Below, piece by piece: positions 11,240 to 22,709 of a DNA stretch of 64,000 nucleotides. The position numbers and the translations under genes were made by a program. Location: contig OZ038463.1 in NCBI GenBank assembly GCA_964036295.1, positions 15,274,069-15,338,068 on the forward strand, written 5' to 3'. Each line of letters starts with the position of its first letter. Positions within the stretch are counted from its first letter, which is position 1. A model generated the notes under the pieces. It was given only the letters and a program-made list of their open reading frames with translations, did no database searches and had not been told where the DNA came from. The stretch is from Plumapathes pennacea. Its lineage: Eukaryota > Cnidaria > Anthozoa > Antipatharia > Myriopathidae.

Positions 11240-13188
11240 ATGAAAGCACGCCTGACGGGAATGGCGGGGCACGATTTGCCCAGGATAGTCGTCTTCGATT
11301 TAGGTAAAGTATGCGAACCAAATGAAGGTAATCAATCAAAAGGTGTGGGCCGCGTTTCACATCAGCGATCCTACGTTCGATTGGAAGCCGAATGCGGCAT
11401 GATCGAGACAAACCTGAACAGGAAGTGGTTCTGCTCGCAGGGCAATGTAAATGTTGTTTTGTGTAGAGGTTTATCTTAAAGTAGATGAAAAAGAGAACGG
11501 AGAATTGATAGTAAGGCATTTTTCTTGAAAATAAAGTGTATTATTCGACAATTTATCGACAAGGAAACAAATTATTGCCTGCATTTTTATCCTTTAATTT
11601 TTGTTCTTCATTCCCCCTGGTTGCAGATTATACACTCTGGCCTTTCTGGGTTGATACCCATGTCGATGTTCCATTCAGACGACAGAAGTAGGTATTCAAG
11701 CAAAACTGTGGGAATCATTGTTGTATGAAAGATCCTTGTGGGGTTTTGTGAGTCTTTCCGAGATTATCTATGATTTTTCAAGTCGTTCTTTGCATTGAGA
11801 TTTTCGTGATTGTGCAATCATGCAAGAAAATTTTGCCAAAACTCTGGGCATGGATTGCATTGATGTGACTTGCAATCTCAGTTGCACCCAGTTTGCATTT
11901 TGAACTGTATTATAATGCACCAGTCAATAAATTGTAACCCCCACCCCTCCCCCCCCCCCCCACCTTGGGGAATAGTGGGGACATGGAATTTTCTGTTGCA
12001 ATAATTGACTATTCCCCCACCCCATGGGACATAATGTGCTGACAAATCTCCCACATTGTGGGGCCAAAAATTTGGCAAAATTTTACAAAAGAGGCTTTGC
12101 ACAGAAAATTTCTTTCACGAACGAACCGTGTGGTCGAACTGGATGAGGCCGCAGTGCATCATAGTCTTGGTCAAATCTCCCACCTTGAGCCCCACCTCTG
12201 CAGGTTGGGAATCATGAAGAGAAAATCCCCCATCCCTTCGGGCTTAAACATCTTTCAAATACGAAAAAATGCCCCACATTGCCCCACCATTCCCTAAGGG
12301 GGGGGGGGGGGGTTACAATTGGCTGGTGCATAATTATAATTAATAAATTGTTTCATTTCAAGGTGCCTATGGCTAATGTTATGTGGGGATCAACTGCATG
12401 AATTAACCAGTGATGTAAAAAAAAAAAAAAACGTTTCCTGCACTAAACAGCAACTTCAATGATTTTTGATTGGTTGCAATCAATCTCTGGAGATTCAGAA
12501 TAAAAAGACATTGTAGCCATGTTGGATCCACCTACAATAGAACTTAATGAACAATCTTTTATTAAGCATCCTCCTTATGGCTGCCATGGCGTCAATTGTA
12601 ACCCAAGAACACAGTATCTCATATTTTAGTTGTCTTTAGCTGGTTTACTCTTTAGAATTTTGTTGGGCTGTAGGAGTACCAGTTTTATTTTAAACTTCAT
12701 TCCTGTGTGGTTTTGATTTTTGAAACTTGATCACTTTTCTGTTTTAAGGAATGGAGATGTAATAGATTCTAGAGGCAATATAATCAGACTTTACAGCGAT
12801 GTGAAGGACATCCTAACATCTCTACAGCACAAGGAAATAAAGATTGCAGCAGCTTCCAGGTTAGAAGCAGTACTGTAGGTCAATATTATTACTATTATAA
12901 TTATATGCCTGCTATTTGCTTTTTCACCTCTGTCCAAGTGATGAGCCCACATTAAAATAATATTTTCATACAAAGTTTGTAACATTCACTGCTATACACC
13001 ACCAAAATTTCAAGTTTCATATTAGTCCATAAATTGTCAGTAATGTGTTCTTTGTCCATGGTTCAGGGTATATATTTTTGCTTTGCAACATGGCAGTGGT
13101 GAGCTTGAGAGGTTTGGCTCCTTCTTGCCGAAGTTCTATGCATTCCAAGGTTGCAATTGTAATATCAAAAAATAAATAAATAAATACA

Positions 13189-13227
<39 letters not shown>

Positions 13228-15367
13228 AAGTGTAGTTCAAATATTGCAAAGTATGAATTGACAAAATAAATACAAACATTGCTATATGAGAATGTTTTTG
13301 TCTGATCAACAGCTTTTGTTCAGTTGATTTAAAAGTGTCAAGAACACTATGTTGACATCTATAATTTGTAACTGCTGCAATCTATGCAGAGCATAAAAGC
13401 ATATATTCTATCTATATCATTGATTTTTAGCATTTTCATTTACTGTACTTTTAGTATTTTTATACTGTCGTACTTTTAGCATTTTAATGTGTTGTAATTT
13501 AAGCATTTCAATTTATTAGTCAGACTAGGTTAGATAGTGTGGTGTCTCAAAGCCAAATAATTCAGACACTTAACCCTTTCATCCCCAAGAGTGACCAACT
13601 TCGATTTTCTCCCTCAGTTTCTCACCAGAAGCATATATGATACAGTAGGGAGAACTTGGCTTTTGATAGTTTGCTAAGATGAAAGGTGATTAAACCATCA
13701 ATTCTCACTACATCACTCATACATTTTCTTTTTAAAAGGTTGAGAGAATCTGCATTTTGAGCTTGGGAGTGAAAGGGTTAAAATCATTATAGTTATTATC
13801 TCCCACTTGGAGGAAAACTTGAGCTCTTTTAAATATTGATACCAGTAGTACTTGGTTTTTGTCTGAGTATGACTCTTAAATGTCTGTTCTCCTTGGCACC
13901 TCATATCTGTTTGTAAATGTGTATATTCAGTACTTCATCTAATTTATTATTTATGATCTATGCACAGGACTGCAGATCCTCAGGCTGCAAAGGATTTGTT
14001 GAAGGTACTGGATATCGACAAATACTTTGACCACAAAGAAATCTACCCTGGATGCAAATTGACACATTTCAAAAAGTAGGTGGACCCTGTGGAATAACAA
14101 ATTGTGTATAGTCATAAAACTAAACACCTTTTATTCATTTCAGGGAAACAAAATTCATAGCAATCCATTAGTATCCGAATCGGCCAACAGTTGTGAAACT
14201 GTGCTAATAGAGAGCTTAAGCACCAGGACGGGAGAGGACGACGACAACATCAGTGAAACAATGAAACTCATTGCAGAAGACAAAAGGCGCACTTGAATAT
14301 GTGAAATTGACATGATCTCGGGTTGTCGTGCTCTCATGTGCGGCTCCAAATGCTTTTTTTTTAGGCTGTTGTCAGGACATGGACGACATTTTGAGAAATT
14401 ACAACAATCGTTCTTCTTAGTAGGAGACGATGAAAGCAAGAAAACTTTGGCAAAAACAGAACAAATTTGAGCAAACTAAGAATAGGCAAAGTTACAAAGA
14501 CATAAGGATTACAGAGATATTCTTTTCCTCACGTTGCCGTCTCCATCCTAGTTTGCTTAAGCTCCCTAATAGTATGCAAAGGCCTGCTAAAAATGACCCA
14601 AGTGATGATTTTACATTGCTCCAATTCAAAATCCTACTTTTCCCATTGTTGAGGCAATGCGAGAAAAAGTGTCACCTCTGCTTTTCTTTCTATCAAAGGT
14701 TTACTGAAGATACTGGCATTCCCTATTCAGAAATGCTGTTTTTTGATGATGAACACAGAAACATTGTGGATATCAGCAGATTGGGTAAGTAAAGTAAAAA
14801 TAATACAGTCCCCTCATAACTACAAAGAAATACAGTTCTAAATATAAATGAGCATGCATAATTTTTATGCTTGCCAGTCACTTAAATGGTAAAACCAAGA
14901 GCATTTGGAGTATTTCCAGTTAAAAACATGACAGTTTTATGTGGTCACGTGACAGATATATTTGTAATAGGCTTAGACTGGTGCACACACTTCGCAATCC
15001 CTCAAAAGGAGATCACAGAGGTTTCGCTGTGCTCATGGTGGTTAGATAACCTAACCCTAATCCTAACCCTAATCCTAACCCTAACCCTAACCCTAACGTA
15101 ATCCTGACTCTAAACCTAAACCTAACCTCCCTAAGCAAGGCAAAACTTCAGTGATCTCCTTTTGAGGGATTGCATAGCGCACTCACTGCTTAGACTAGAC
15201 AACCTATTCAGGATTGACTGTAATGATTATTTGTTTGATGGTTGTACTAATAGTACTGTGTTGTAACAGGTGTTACTTGCCTTCTTGTGCCAGATGGGAT
15301 GAGCAAAAGTGTCCTCCAGAAGGGGTTTAAAATTTATTCTGAGAGGCACCTAAGACCCAAGACATGA
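11240..15367 (+). CDS. MDP1: Magnesium-dependent phosphatase 1 (6 exons, complete)
   Basis: HAD-superfamily phosphatase. In other animals MDP1 is described as a protein-tyrosine and fructosamine-6-phosphate phosphatase. Exons: 11240-11303, 11627-11687, 12749-12859, 13968-14075, 14699-14784 and 15270-15367, all in frame, giving 175 residues from ATG 11240 or 168 from ATG 11261 (human 176). Motif I is VVFDLDYTLWPFWVDTHV with the Asp pair at residues 20 and 22. Motif II is AAASR (Ser78). The third motif region is YPGCKLTHFKK and motif IV is FFDDEHRNI (Asp131/132). The end, VTCLLVPDGMSKSVLQKGF, matches the family. Introns are phase 1 or 2 with standard GT-AG sites. Introns 2, 4 and 5 carry repeat insertions. 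A possible AATAAA is at 15835. All family residues are present, so an active enzyme is expected. Confidence 0.96.
11911..12335. repeat. Foldback element in MDP1 intron 2
   Basis: Ends are inverted: TAATGCACCAGTCAATAAAT on the left and the complement of AATTGGCTGGTGCATAATTA on the right, each followed inward by a C- or G-rich homopolymer (about 14 C near 11948, about 16 G near 12298). Inner arms share CCACCTTGGGGAAT and ATTCCCTAAGG. No coding capacity. Confidence 0.7.
13165..13230. repeat. (TAAA)n microsatellite in MDP1 intron 3
   Basis: About 60 bp of AAAT/TAAA units with two interruptions near the start. Confidence 0.9.
13568..13782 (+). repeat. Interspersed repeat starting TTAACCCTTTCATCCCCAAG
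   Basis: The same sequence (TTAACCCTTTCATCCCCAAG, then GATTTTCTCCCTCAGTTTCT and GAACTTGGCTTTTGATAG) recurs at 63773-63890 and 63891-64000. A diverged copy is at 52010-52200, and partial inverted copies lie near 13725-13782 and 25195-25255 (GGGAGTGAAAGGGTT). The ends TTAACCCTTTCA and TGAAAGGGTTAA are themselves inverted here, so the 215-bp unit is a short inverted-repeat element. It lies in MDP1 intron 3. Confidence 0.7.
14211..14566 (+). repeat. CTTAAGC-ended MITE in MDP1 intron 4, with TAATAG duplication
   Basis: Terminal inverted repeats are AGAGCTTAAGCACCAGGACG on the left and, inverted, GGGAGCTTAAGCAAACTAGG on the right. TAATAG flanks both ends (14205-14210 and 14567-14572) and is the likely target duplication. 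Two further copies lie in introns of other genes: 20749-21090 (BLOC1S4) and 29478-29841 (MOXD1, opposite orientation). Confidence 0.8.
14980..15187. mobile_element. Short inverted-repeat element carrying telomere-like repeats
   Basis: The 208-bp element has inverted ends (left GCACACACTTCGCAATCCCT, right end reading AGTGCGCTATGCAATCCCT on the other strand) that continue as CAAAAGGAGATCAC. It is flanked by a perfect 9-bp direct repeat, GCTTAGACT, at 14971-14979 and 15188-15196. Its centre (about 15045-15125) is CCTAACCCTAATCCTAACCC-type sequence, i.e. variant TTAGGG telomere units. It sits in MDP1 intron 5. One end of a related element lies at 35690-35720. A 9-bp duplication would fit a Mutator-like origin, but the superfamily is inference. 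Confidence 0.7.
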
Positions 15368-15427
15368 TCCCAGGGGAGCAGAGATGGTGGAACTTCTATA
15401 ATGCAGTGATTCTTGCACTGGAAGTTA

Positions 15428-15456
15428 GCCCCCCCCCCCCCCCCCCCCCCCCCCCT
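15428..15456. repeat. Poly-C tract (about 26 C)
   Basis: Homopolymer run 60 bp downstream of the MDP1 stop codon, within its probable 3'UTR. Confidence 0.9.
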
Positions 15457-15914
15457 GGCAAAGGTGGCTTTACTATAAAGCATTCCTTTACAATACATTT
15501 GTCAGTTTTTATTTATTTCTGATCGTGGCATGTAGAATCATTGAATGGGAGAAGGGAGTAAATCTACTGGCACACCCCCTAAATATTAAGCACCTAAAAC
15601 ACTTCATTTTGCAACAGCTTATATTTATTGTATATGGAAAATCCCCTGTAAAACATGGAGAAGTTTGTATAGTGAATGAAGTGCGCGACATTAACGGTTG
15701 CCCGGGACCGAAAATTTAGGTTGGGCAGGTAAATTTAGGGCCAGGCAACCAGATATTTTATGAAACTTTCTATTGCTTAAATTTGATCTACAATACAAAG
15801 GGCAATCAACCTAAAAACTTAATGCTGAAATGTCAATAAATGTGCGAGACTGTACCACAGTTAGCTGACTAGATTTTGTAAAGTTTCCAAATTTTGTAAG
15901 AAATCCTGACAAGA

Positions 15915-16235
15915 AAGCATATTTAACAATTATTCGCCGAAGTGGAGGTGACTAGCGGTGGATATTTACCGACCCGTTTTGGCGAGGTAAATATCCACTG
16001 CTATTCACCTCCACTTCGGCGAATAATAATTGTTTTAGTATATACCACACAAGTTCAATAGCCAACTCCCAAATAGCTATTTTATTTCCGACGAAAGTGG
16101 GCAAAAATTGGGTTCGCGCGCCATTTTGTTTTACCGGAAGCTGCCGGGAGGTGAATAGTACTTGATATTCCGAGATTGAGGAGCCAATCAGAGCGCGCGA
16201 AAAGAACTATTCACTTGTATGGCATATACTAATGA
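15915..16235. repeat. Foldback element between MDP1 and the Rab-like gene
   Basis: Inner palindrome: ATTATTCGCCGAAGTGGAGG near 15931 and its inverse CCTCCACTTCGGCGAATAAT near 16007-16027, around AGCGGTGGATATTTACC and its inverse. Outer arms are AGTATATACCAC near 16038 and GGCATATACTAAT near 16221. No ORF. The remaining sequence from 15457 to 16982 is AT-rich with no recognisable gene. Confidence 0.65.
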
Positions 16236-16982
16236 TATTTATCAAATAGTTCAAGAGTACCGCTGTTATAGCTGTACATATTAAAACTCCTCAAATATAA
16301 ACATCTAGTTTTTGTGAGTAATACATAAACTTGTTGTATGTTGTAAGTTGTTGTATTTTACTCTTTTGGGTGTTGTTGTTGCTGGTTTGCATTTTGTTAA
16401 GACAAACTGTGAAGACATTACTTAGATCACTATCACCCCCACTTTTGTTATTGACTAAAAAGTTATCCCTTGGTATCAATATTATATATATTTTGCATTG
16501 TATACATGAAATATAGAGGGACATTGAAGATTTGTAAAACAAATTAAACAAGATTATAAGCATTAAATTTTATATTTGTACATATCAGTCTGTTCTTACT
16601 ATAATTATATTCTTATACGAAACCTTCGGCTAAAAATGTTTTCAATTTCTCCAGTATAAGGCTTGCATCAAAACTATAATTTTTTCTTCACATAACGTAG
16701 TATGGAGATGTAATAAACAAGTTGCTCAGCTCTGTTTTCTGCTACATGACTCAACCATAGAGTGTTAAAGTGATGACATCACAATTTTTTTTTTCTAAAA
16801 GAACGGATTGGAACGGCCTATGTAAAAAAGGTCATGTATGATATGGAACATTCTTCAAAATGATGACGTCACACCACTCTATTGTGGGTCATGGTGGTCA
16901 TGCAAATTTTTCTCTCTTGTTTTGGGTCATGCAATCTTGCGATTGTCACGCGCCTGTCAAATTCGTCACATTCCTGTTGATG

Positions 16983-17726
16983 TTATTCCTTCCTTGAAAT
17001 CCGAAGACCGCGTTGCTCACATATCTTGTTGACAAGACTGTCTACCGCTTGGGACATGACACCAGTGTAGCCTTCTCCTTCACGTGAAAATAGTTCAAAC
17101 CATGCAATAAATCCATGCTTTGAACAAAATTTATCGATAACTTCCCGGCTTTCGACCATTTTCCCTTGCCCTATCCAATCCAGAGGTTGTCCTCGTTTAG
17201 AACTCGGGATATTTTCTATGACAAGGACCATGGGAACTTTGGTTGATTTGCCATTCCCCTCTCTGATTTTCTCTATCCATTTGAGTGTGCTACTCAAAGA
17301 AGAAGGACTCTTCGGACCCCAAAATACCAACGCGCCGGCACAGTTTTGGCAATACACCGGAGTCATGTTGAGAAAGCGCTCGTGTTCGGCGACATCCCAG
17401 AATTGCAGTTTTACGACGCAGTCTTTGGGTTTCTTCTTCGAATGATCGATCCACTTGAGAAATTTCAGATAAAAGTCAACTCCGATGGTAGGTTTGTGGT
17501 AAAAGGATAGCGGTCGGTTTAGAATGTAGTCGGATAGGAAACCTCCCTTCTTGCCGAAGCCTGTGTAGTCCCCAACGCACATAATCTTGAAAGTGTGATC
17601 GCTTTTTTGTGTTTTCACTTGAAGAAATATCTCTTCGTCGTGTGCCTCAAATGCCTGCCGGCCGTCAGCAGAATCCAAGCCCATTTCTCCTTCTCCAACA
17701 TCGTCTATATTTCGGGAAGTCATCAT
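16983..17726 (-). CDS. Rab32/38-related pseudo-GTPase, intronless
   Basis: A 247-residue single-exon ORF starting at tandem ATGs (17726, 17723). Residues 46-240 align by eye with Rab32/Rab38: TIGVDFYLKFLKW, LQFWDVAEHERFLNMTPVY, and DKFCSKHGFIAWFELFSREG. Rab32 acts in trafficking to lysosome-related organelles. Key nucleotide-binding residues are lost. The P-loop region is VGDYTGFGKKG, one residue longer than usual and without the Ser/Thr after Lys. Switch II has WDVAEHE instead of WDxAGQE, so the catalytic Gln is His. The NKxD position reads VIENIPS, and there is no C-terminal prenylation cysteine. There is also a 45-residue acidic N-terminal extension. The frame is long and clean, so this looks like a maintained divergent protein, perhaps an old retrocopy, rather than a fresh pseudogene. 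GTP binding is doubtful. Confidence 0.8.
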   Translation of the reverse strand: MMTSRNIDDVGEGEMGLDSADGRQAFEAHDEEIFLQVKTQKSDHTFKIMCVGDYTGFGKKGGFLSDYILNRPLSFYHKPTIGVDFYLKFLKWIDHSKKKPKDCVVKLQFWDVAEHERFLNMTPVYCQNCAGALVFWGPKSPSSLSSTLKWIEKIREGNGKSTKVPMVLVIENIPSSKRGQPLDWIGQGKMVESREVIDKFCSKHGFIAWFELFSREGEGYTGVMSQAVDSLVNKICEQRGLRISRKE

Positions 17727-19600
17727 GTCACGAGCCTTAGACGTTTCGTACTGTAAATATTATATGCACTTCACCGTGGCAGGAAGGAAATTCGATCCTT
17801 TAAAATACGTCGCGCGGCATGTGACAGATCTTACAACGCCTCCTATTATCATCTGGTGCAATTACTTCGGGATATTGTTCTGGCACACATTTCTCGACAC
17901 CTGCAGCAGGATTTTAACTAAAGTGGTTTTCACTACCGAACCATCACCGCATCGTGCAAACCAAAGTTATAAATGTTTTATTACAAAAAAACATGTATAA
18001 ACTGGAAGGTTACATTTACATTTATAGTTTTTAACTGATTTAGTTCTTTTCAGTCAACTTGAGTTACCGATGAAGTCGTCTTGCAGTGCCTTCCAATATT
18101 CAATACAGCTAATAATGGCAACACGTCAAAAAGTGAACATATAGGTCGAAACTGCATGATTTACAAACACAAACAAGGAGTTTGGAAGTTTGTTTGCCGT
18201 AATTTTTCTTCTCGCTTTTTATACACGTCTGCAGAACAGGTTGCAGGGGTAAACAAAGATCACTGCTGATGGTTTTAGAATTCTTGTCGAGACCTCAAAT
18301 ATCTCCACCCTCCAAAACTACTTCACGAACGTACCTGGCTCACATTACACGCGACACATTCGAAACGTGTGTGTTGTTGCAGTGCGTTTCATCGTTTTCT
18401 GAACCTTTTTTTTTTTTTTTTTTTTTTTTGCCACTTTTACTTGCAGTGTGAAAATTTCCACTATTCATTGTTTTGTTTATCGAACGACAAGTTTCATTTT
18501 CGACAACCACAGCACATCCGAGTATTTTTTAGGTAAACAAACCAACAAGACTCGTTTACGAATTCTGGACTTTGTCGTATTAAAGTGATAACCAACCGAA
18601 ATGCATGATACAGTATGAGAAACGCAGCCTTCTTTTCGAGTTTCTGCCAGAGTACAAGTATATTGGCTCTGTTATGAAATCAGATAAACTGATAAACCTA
18701 GAAAATTTATATTACACCGGCGTTCCGCCCTCTTAGGTTCTGGTCCGATTCTGTGATTCTGAAGTGGTGGGAAACCATTACAACTTTCGCGCGCAGTGAT
18801 TACATATCTTACGGCGGATCGAGTGGGTCCACTATGTAGATGAGAATAAGTCGTGACTAGTCAATTAGTTTGAATGCCAATGTCTCAACGCCCTTCCTAT
18901 ATTTCAATGCATAAACCCAGACAGGAGCCAATATAATCCCGATGATCGTGGCATATCCAACCAGTGACCCGACGCGACATTCTAACGCGCACACGACTTG
19001 TGGCAGATTCGATTCTAAAAATAAACATCTTCCGACGGCTTCTATAGAAACACTGATTAGAAACGGTCTTCCAGAAGAGACTGCCCCGGTGATAAACTAA
19101 AAGATAAGTAAATGTTGGACCAGCCAAATGGGTGCAACGCTGTTCCAGAACAACTTGCTTCAATCGTTGAAAATAAACAGTTTCTTTTTTGCTCAGACAA
19201 AGGGCGAACGCTGAAAACGTGAGCCAACACATTCTTTACGGTGTTCAGCAAGTCCACAGTTCAGTAATACGTTTTATCTCTTGGGTCGATACAAAACCAA
19301 GGAAACCAGTAAATAAAAGAGGAGCGTTTTGCCCGGAAGTGTTTAACTTCTTTTTCAACTGCTTTACTTATACATACTGAGGAAAGCGCCAGGAAGCACA
19401 GTTATGAAAATGTTAGCAACCCGTTAAAAACGGCGTCGTGAATTTGGTTTTGAGCTGCCGTTTGAGCTTTGGCTCTTCGTAGCAAATCGTCAAGAACTGA
19501 CGCCAGTTCGAAACGTCAGTTAATCACACACCGTGTAACATTCCGTAAATAAGCTGCCCCTAAAATAAGCCCACATATGCACCCCTAAATTGTAAACGCA
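17727..19600. other. Intergenic DNA between the Rab-like gene and BLOC1S4
   Basis: No gene is recognised. It contains a poly-T tract of about 24 at 18405-18429. Near 19500 is CTGACGCCAGTTCGAAACGTCAG-type sequence (19498-19520), which resembles the conserved end of Penelope-like elements. Near 19556 begins the AATAAGCCC repeat that leads into the (TAAA)n array. Short ORFs here show no domain. Confidence 0.4.
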
Positions 19601-19607
19601 AACCGAG

Positions 19608-19758
<151 letters not shown>

Positions 19759-20402
19759 AGAGAAAAAAGGGCCAATCAGCGCAGCCAGGTGAGCCCAATC
19801 ACATTTAAGTTTGCCTTACCTCGTGGTTGACTCAGAAATGTGACAAAACTTGTTCATTTTCCAACTCATATTTAACTGTTGCAAAGTAACACAAACATAA
19901 CCACATTTCTTTTGGACATTGACATATACTGTACGCACGGTACAGAAACATTGGATTTCATATTATTGTCTTTATTTTCAGTTGTTCTAGTATAATTACA
20001 TGTTTTCTCAACATGGTTATAGTGAATCTATTTCCTAGACTTTAGTCTATGGGTCAAACCTACATTTTGTGACACATGGTATTAAGTAACAATTTCTCTA
20101 TAATGAGGTTCAACTAAATGTAACCAGCTGCAGGAGCTGCTTTTGCATTAACTCAGTGAATTCAATGAGGAGGAAATAGATATCCCCTGTAAACAAGCCA
20201 CACATTTGGATACTTGTCCCAACTTTCCTAATGCATCATCTTTGGCTATCATCTTTCTTATGATGATTAAAATAGCTAATCAGAAAATCCAAAAACACAT
20301 GCCTTTGTTGAAGGTGTTTCCTTGATTCTGATATTCTCTCTCCAACTCACCCTCCCCCACCCCCCACCCCACCCCCTCTGACCTTGCAGGCTATAGCTCT
20401 AT

Positions 20403-22560
20403 TTAAGTCGGTGATAAAATTTTATCACTAGGACAGTCTCTCAACTCTTCGTTTGGATGTACCGGTACTTTGTCGTCTTTGTGACATTCTTCTACATTTA
20501 GTGCATTTGCAGTCTCTGTCCCTGCAGGTTCAGAGTCAGTTTTTCTTGTCTGTGGACCAAAAAACTCACTTGTTTTGAAGATTACAGGTGCAGTCCACTC
20601 CAACTGCTCCTTTTCCTGTTTAGGTGGAGAGCTATGTTTCTTCTGCAAACATAGAAAGATTTAATGGATGAATAAACTTAAAGTATCAGTAAGAGAGTAG
20701 AAGTGAAAGTGTACTGTGCATGAGTTGGCACATAAAGATGATAACTAGGAACTTAAGCACCAGGATGGGAGAGGACGACAGCAACGTCGGTGAAACAATA
20801 AAACTCATTGCAGAAGACAAAAGGAGCATGTGAATATGTGAAATTGATCTGATCTCGGGGGCATCATGCTCTCGTGAGCGACTTCAAATGCTTCTTTTTT
20901 AGGCATTTTGATGAATTACGACAGTCGTTCTTTTAGAAAGAGACGATAACAACAATAGAACTTCAGCAAAAACGGAACAAATTTGAGCAACCTAATAATA
21001 GGGAAAGTTACAAAGACAAGGAATACGGATATACGTTTTTCCCGGTTCCTCATGTTGCCCTCGCCGTCCTAGTTTGCTTAAGCTCCCTATTATGTCTTGT
21101 ATAAACTACCTGTAGAAAAGCTCTCACAGGCAGAGAACTAAGGACCTTCTTGATAGAATGAGTTGTTAGTTCCTTCTCAGCAATGTTGACTTTGTCTTCC
21201 ATTTCATCAACATTTCTCTTTACTTTGTTTACAAATGCCTAGAAACAAATAAAAAAACAAGACAGGTTCACACATACAATGGATTTGCAAACCATGTGTT
21301 ATTCTAAAGACTGGTTTTCAAATGACTTTTGGAAGCCAAAACAAAGTAACTATGGTCATCCTAATCAAATTAGAAGTGGTGAGAAAACAATTTCAAACAA
21401 TCAGAAGCTGGTCGGGAGTAATTTGCATTTGCTTCTACCCTAAGAAGAGTTTAATCAGCTGTGCAAGAAAATGACATGGTGGAGCAAAGATAGGTTCACC
21501 AGAAGCTTCTGAAGAAACCCTTCTAAAAATAGAATATTCTTGTCTTGAGTAAATTTTTTTGTTGTATGCTAATCTTTTAAATACATTGCACTACATTTTT
21601 AGGTCTTTTTTCTACCAGGCTTTCTAATGATTATGCATAAGTCACCTCCAACTGGTCGATTTTCCTAAACAACTCTGGCAGCTCTTGACATTTTGTGTGG
21701 AGCTGTGGTAATAATGCTGTGAAGGCTTGAGAAGAATCGTTTCTGACCTGAAACAGAATGTTCACTTTACTACATGTTTCTTTTAAAACTATCTTTGTCT
21801 GAGTAACATTTTTAATAATATTGTCCCTTCCTTGTCTCAGAAGGGGTTCCAAAAATTGCACGTAACTCTTTTCAGAGCCGTGCGACTGTGTCGTAGTTCA
21901 GGTGTCAGCAGAACAATTCTCACATAGCGATCCCTGAATCGTTGCGCTACCCCCGATAAGGACGTCAAAAAAATGATCGGAGGTGCACAATTATTGCAAA
22001 CGAAACGAACACGCAATGCTTGTGGGATGCTAGTTTGAAGGCTAAGCCACTTTATTTTGTAGATGGACGCAACATATATGATTTGCTCAAGTTTTATCTA
22101 CATTTTAAGAAGAAACAGTTGATTTATCCAGTCCTACAGGAAACTGGATGTTGTAAAGTTGTAAAAATAGAAACTAACTAACAGTCCATGACGCGCAGTA
22201 GAGAGACAAATCGCTGCGCATATAAAATACATAAAAATGTTGTTCACGCGTACCGTGTCTGCTAAATGGGAAAATTCATCCAATCGGACTAGCATATCTT
22301 CAACAGTGCCTTCGATGCTTTCCTTCTACGAATAGAAACAGAAAAACCAAGTGACATCGAGTAAAGAACAAAGAAATGACCAAATTGCACAAAAAAAAAG
22401 ATACTCTTCGCACCTCCTTCGACACGTTAACCTGGCAATAGTACGAAAAGTCTTCGGCACACTTTCGTAAGTCAAGGTCTCCAACATCCTCTTCCTCATC
22501 ATCGTTATACTTGGCGCTTTCTGGACCGCTTTCTGTCTCACACTGTGGCTGTTCGGCCAT
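20403..22560 (-). CDS. BLOC1S4: BLOC1S4 (cappuccino), BLOC-1 complex subunit 4 (5 exons, complete)
   Basis: Subunit of BLOC-1, the cytosolic complex needed for biogenesis of lysosome-related organelles. Exons on the minus strand: 22560-22414, 22325-22254, 21747-21646, 21238-21110 and 20642-20403, all in phase 0, giving 229 residues (human 217). The N-terminus is acidic. Exon 2 has EDMLVRLDEFSHL, exon 3 ends FRKIDQLE, exon 4 gives AFVNKVKRNVDEMEDKVNIA then EKELTTHSIKKVLSSL, and exon 5 has WTAPVIFKTSEFF. These correspond in order to the human segments around DEF, IDRLEAFV, the coiled coil, and YEAPVLFRTEDYF. The helices are coiled-coil forming, as expected for the complex. The start at 22560 faces SNRPB across a 149-bp shared promoter. 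Intron 4 carries a MITE (20749-21090). A possible AATAAA (minus) is at 19976-19971. Confidence 0.92.
20749..21090 (+). repeat. CTTAAGC-ended MITE in BLOC1S4 intron 4
   Basis: Same family as 14211-14566: AACTTAAGCACCAGGATGGG at the left, CTAGTTTGCTTAAGCTCCC at the right. It ends only about 20 bp from the exon 4 splice donor at 21109. Confidence 0.8.
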
Positions 22561-22709
22561 ATTTTGTGCGCGACCGCTGAGATTGCGAGCCTACAAGCGA
22601 GTCAGCGGTTGATCGCGTTGACCAGAACGTCGAGCGACGTTTGACATTTTGAAAAGTTCTCACTTCTAAATTTTTATCTGTTGGAATCGCGAACATCCGA
22701 ACCGCCAAG
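22561..22709. promoter_or_regulatory. Shared divergent promoter of BLOC1S4 and SNRPB
   Basis: Only 149 bp separate the two start codons, which point away from each other, so both 5'UTRs and core promoters must lie here. The stretch is more GC-rich than its surroundings (CGACCGCTGAGATTGCGAGC, GTCGAGCGACG) and has no TATA box. Bidirectional activity is inferred from geometry. Confidence 0.7.
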
